Below, piece by piece: positions 60,828 to 64,000 of a stretch of 64,000 nucleotides of DNA. The stretch covers positions 91,865 to 155,864 of the forward strand of contig NZ_JANIJX010000006.1 in the NCBI RefSeq assembly GCF_024580735.1. The letters are read 5' to 3'. The translations under genes and the position numbers were made by a program. This stretch comes from Brevibacterium moorei (GTDB taxonomy: Bacteria > Actinomycetota > Actinomycetes > Actinomycetales > Brevibacteriaceae). How positions within the stretch are numbered: position 1 is the stretch's first letter; the number at the start of each line of letters is the position of its first letter. The notes beneath the pieces are model-generated. The model saw nothing but the letters and a program-made list of their open reading frames with translations. It was not told where the DNA came from and did no database searches.

Positions 60828-62737
60828 ATGGGATTCATGAAACGCATCGCGCGCAAGGTTGAGCGCGGCGTTAGGAAGACCTTGTCCGTCTCAGCACGGC
60901 AGGGACGGACAAACGACCCGGCGCCCCTGCCGGTCCGGCGGGAAACGGGCTGCTGCCGCCGGGCGACCACTACAGTCTGATCTGGAGTATCGGGAAGACG
61001 TACGGCGGAATGACGACAGTCGTCCTCCAGCGCAGCACATCCTTTTCTGCGCTGGACGACCGCCTGGTCACGATCCTCACACTGTCGCCGGACCTGGACG
61101 TCCAGGCCAAAGAAGCCGAACTGAGAGACTCCGGCAGACTTGGTGCCGATGCCCACTTGAGGAACCTGTGGCAGGACCTGCGGACGTGGTCCGACGAACA
61201 GCTCCGTGGCCTACGCTCAGGCAATCCGGGTGCGCTGATCGACCCGGACGAACTCTTGGAACGTCCTGCGGGCAGGCAGCGGGTCCGCGCGAAGGCAGAA
61301 GGCGGTTGGCAGGTCGACCATTACCGGCCGGAAGGCGGGCTGCTGGTCACCGAACGTCCGGTGCCGGGGGCCAAACGCAAGGACGCCAGGCGGATCACCC
61401 TCTACGACAGCCGGGGCGCGCCTATCGGGCGGTGGAAATCGATACACTCCTTCTACCAGGCCTGGCTCGACGCGGTGATCGCCGGCCGACAGGCATATCT
61501 CATCTCCGATTCGAAGTTCGCGGGCTCGTTCGTCTATGACTACCGCAGGGACAATGTGGTCACCTGTCAGGTCATGCACACGCCGTACTTTACCGATCCC
61601 GCCGGAAGCATATTCGGGCGGCTCAACAAGGGGAAGCTCGAGATCGTCAGCCACCTGGACTTCTTCGATTTCGCCGTAACCCTGACCGACCGACAACGAA
61701 CCGACATGCTGGAATCGCAGGTCAGCGCCGGTGCCATTCGCACGGTTCCCAACTTCGCCCACGACACCCATGGAGATCCGGATACTCCACGGGATCCCAG
61801 CCACGGGGCAATTATCGCCAGGCTTTCACCGGAGAAGCGCGTCGACCACGTAGTTCGAGCTTTGGCACAGTGCCCGTCTGATTCTTCCGTGCATCTCGAC
61901 GTATACGGTGAGGGACCGGAGCGGAACGGGATCATGGGATTGATCGATGATCTGGGCGTGCGTGATCGTGTCACCTTGCACGGGCACGTGGACCACGCGA
62001 AGAGGTTCCTGCAGGACGCGAGCTTCCTGGTCCTGGCCAGCAGGTTTGAGGGGCAGGGCCTGGTCGTGTCGGAGGCGATGTCCGCCGGCTGCATCCCGAT
62101 AGCCTACGACTTCAAATACGGTCCGGCCGACATCATCACGGACGGGCGCGATGGGTTCCTGGTTCCGGCCGGTGACATCGACGCTCTAGCCGCTGCGATC
62201 CGCCGAGTCTCCGAGCTGAGCACGGAAGAGCTACGTGCTATGCGCCGGGCAGCCCGCACACGTGTCGCGGAATTCTACGAACGGCCCAACGTCGAACTGT
62301 GGGGTCGGACCATGCGGGAGTTCGGACCGAAAAAACCGCGTGGAAAGCGTCAAGCGGTGACCGCCAAACTGACCGGTTTATTCCTGGCCGAGAATGCTCT
62401 CGAGTTCAGGGTGCATCTAGACACCGCTGCCGGTTATGTCGGCGACGCACTGCTGGTCTGGCAGCACAGGGGTAAGCCAACGATATTCGGTCGCCAGCGA
62501 GGACTGGTGCTGGGCTCTCAGCTCGTCTGCCGGGTGCAGTTGGAACGCCTAGCCGGTATCCGGCCCGGGGTGCTCGACCTGTTCGTTGACCTGTTCGGCG
62601 GGGGAGAAGTGAACAGGGTCAGGGTGGGCGGCCTCGACCGAGACGATGACCTCGAAATCGGTCGATACGAGTTGTACAGGACCCAGAACGGAAATGCGAG
62701 CTTGAAACATGGTATAATGAACGGGTTCACAAGGTGA
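60828..62737 (+). pseudogene. GT4 glycosyltransferase with frame break near the N-terminus
   Basis: From ATG 60828 (or 60837) a frame reads MGFMKRIARKVERGVRKTLS... and stops at 60978; the frame that carries the rest has a stop at 60872 and then DHYSLIWSIGKTYGGMTTVVLQR, the glycine-rich donor loop of GT4 enzymes, but no start codon before ATG 61010. The two parts match if a one-base shift occurs near 60,920-60,955. From 61010 the catalytic half is intact: ARLSPEKRVDHVVRAL, EFEGQGLVVSEAMSAGCIPIAYD-like E-x7-E. Related to poly(glycerol-phosphate) glucosyltransferases. Real mutation or sequencing error. Confidence 0.7.
62709..62717 (+). promoter_or_regulatory. Extended -10 promoter box
   Basis: TGGTATAAT near the end of the GT4 gene is an ideal extended -10 without a -35. 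It could transcribe the low-GC glycosyltransferase gene after a 250-base leader. Confidence 0.45.
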
Positions 62738-62968
62738 GTCGACGAAACTTTCTCGTATGATTGTCGACAATTCTTCAGCTCCGCGGCTGAAGGAGAGATA
62801 CAGTATCGGGTCGAATCGTGTGAACCACCTTGCAACACCCGGAAATCTGGTAACGTACAGAACCGGAAACAGCTAGTCTGACAGTTTGTCTGATTGCTGA
62901 AGCGGTGAAATATTTCGTATTGACGCTGTAATAATCAAATATCACTTATAAGTGTAGGGATAAAATTC
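62738..62968 (+). other. Low-GC intergenic leader
   Basis: 230 bp of AT-richer sequence, with GTCGAC inverted repeats (62748, 62763) and a CAGC-TCCG-GCTG hairpin near 62780. No gene. Confidence 0.4.
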
Positions 62969-63943
62969 TTGGCTAAAGAATCTCAAGTGGACGTTTCTGT
63001 AATAGTTCCATGCTACAACTGTGCAGAATGGATTGAACGATTTTCGGAGACTGTTGTAAGTCAGGTTGGATGCAGCTGGGAATTGATTTTGGTCGATGAT
63101 GGGTCTACCGACCAGACCCCGGAATTCGTCGACAGCATGGCTGCTCGTATGGAAAATGTAAAAGCCTATCATCAAGAAAACTCTGGTTGGGCAGGGAAGC
63201 CACGCAACCTTGGTCTTAGCCATGCAGTGGGACGATATGTATTCTTTGCGGATCCTGACGATGAATTAGGAGACCATAATTCTCTGAGTAGATTGGTTGA
63301 TTTTGCTGACAACCACGGATCTGAAGTTGTAATTCCCAAGATGGTTGCATCTGCAGGGCGCGCCTATGCGCAGTGGCGTTATAAAACGACGCAGGTTGAT
63401 GCCAACCTTGTCACCGCGTTCACGACACTTACTCCACAAAAGCTATTTAATAGAGACTTCTTAAGCAGGAATAATATAAGATTCCCAGAGGGTAAGGTTC
63501 GGCTGGAGGACGGTATTTTTCTTTCCCGGGCTTACCTGCTCGCATCGAGGGTCTCAATTGTAGCTGATCAAATATATTATCGTCTCATTCATCATGAGTC
63601 GGGTGATCATCTTTCCCGCAGAAGGATTGTGCCCAGTGAGTATATCAATTCTGTTTGGGAAATCTGTGAAAATGTCGAATCGCTATGTGCTGACTCGGGA
63701 CTGGTTGATCTAATAATTGCAGAACTTACGAAACGAAAGGTTCTTTCAGGAACTCAGCCCCAAAAGGTTCGCAAGTCTACCCAGGAATACTTGGATGAAT
63801 GGATGGTTGCCCAGCGCGGATTCATTCATAGATTTCTGTCCGCCCCAGAGAGGTTGGGTGCGCTAGATAAAACGGCTCATCCGATTTGGGAGTGTAGTTG
63901 GGGTCTGAATCCCCCTGCTTCCAGGAGGCTGCGTGCAACGTAG
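62969..63943 (+). CDS. Family 2 glycosyltransferase, low GC, C-terminus replaced
   Basis: 324 codons from TTG 62969. VSVIVPCYNCAEWIERFSETVVSQ, LILVDDGSTDQTPEF and FFADPDDELGDHN give a GT-A catalytic domain with the DxD-like FADPDD. Base composition is much more AT-rich than the neighbours, indicating transfer. The last ~20 codons (from about 63877) run antisense to a transposase end, so the native C-terminus was cut by an insertion element. Confidence 0.85.
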   Translation: MAKESQVDVSVIVPCYNCAEWIERFSETVVSQVGCSWELILVDDGSTDQTPEFVDSMAARMENVKAYHQENSGWAGKPRNLGLSHAVGRYVFFADPDDELGDHNSLSRLVDFADNHGSEVVIPKMVASAGRAYAQWRYKTTQVDANLVTAFTTLTPQKLFNRDFLSRNNIRFPEGKVRLEDGIFLSRAYLLASRVSIVADQIYYRLIHHESGDHLSRRRIVPSEYINSVWEICENVESLCADSGLVDLIIAELTKRKVLSGTQPQKVRKSTQEYLDEWMVAQRGFIHRFLSAPERLGALDKTAHPIWECSWGLNPPASRRLRAT

Positions 63944-64000
63944 TTGGTCAGGTTCCGGAAGCCGAGGGCGGAGCCTCGGAGGTGCTCGAGTCTTCCGTTG
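63877..64000 (-). mobile_element. ISL3-family transposase, 3' end
   Basis: On the minus strand the window edge enters a frame reading NGRLEHLRGSALGFRNLTNY, VARSLLEAGGFRPQLHSQIG and a TGA at 63877-63879, the C-terminal pattern of ISL3 transposases common in corynebacteria. The rest lies beyond the window. The element's inverted-repeat end should be just left of 63877; I cannot place it exactly. Confidence 0.8.

Overview
The window is from a high-GC actinobacterium. The order mscL - SAF protein - FmdB zinc ribbon - 5-formyl-THF cyclo-ligase - galU - MoCF-like gene - rimJ - membrane protein resembles the M. tuberculosis Rv0985c-Rv0996 neighbourhood, and the right edge carries the end of an ISL3-type transposase. 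Together these point to Mycobacteriales, most likely a Corynebacterium- or Dietzia-like genus. The genus itself is inference.

Positions 1 to about 17,000 are the right part of an integrated temperate phage whose left end lies outside the window. A leftward block (HNH endonuclease, two glycosyltransferases) and a rightward block of about 30 small, tightly overlapping early genes diverge from a 3.3 kb, almost gene-free centre (about 2,340-5,630). That centre holds tRNA-Trp(CCA), several tRNA-like elements with abnormal anticodon arms, tRNA-Arg(CCU), an array of 13 different hairpins, CG-rich repeats and three promoters in a row. A recurring promoter carries a TGTCCA-type operator in its spacer. 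The rightward block ends in a possible sliding-clamp-like protein, a small zinc-ribbon gene on the other strand, an excisionase-like HTH protein and a tyrosine integrase.

The integrase reading frame crosses the attachment site and stops inside the 5' half of the host tRNA-Arg(CCU) gene. The phage does not restore that tRNA's 3' half at this junction, but it carries its own complete tRNA-Arg(CCU). This suggests that a host tRNA is broken on integration and replaced by a phage copy.

From 17,155 the sequence is host chromosome: a giant helicase-like protein with eroded ATPase motifs and a nuclease-like end; the mscL-to-galU-to-membrane-protein locus; succinate-semialdehyde dehydrogenase and a DctA-type symporter (C4 acid use); an AbiEi/DUF559-type gene bracketed by unusual palindromic repeats; an ornithine cyclodeaminase-acetyltransferase fusion; a MatC-type carrier; and a trans-sulfuration enzyme. 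Next comes a large acyl-CoA catabolic cluster (38,900-49,920: three acyl-CoA synthetases, acyl-CoA dehydrogenase, thiolase, SDR, enoyl-CoA hydratase, quinone oxidoreductase, TetR regulator), probably beta-oxidation of an organic acid whose identity cannot be read from sequence.

The right end is accessory: a Panacea-domain antitoxin next to a deletion-broken Doc toxin, an aldo/keto reductase, a frame-disrupted GT4 glycosyltransferase, a low-GC glycosyltransferase of foreign character, and the ISL3 transposase end.
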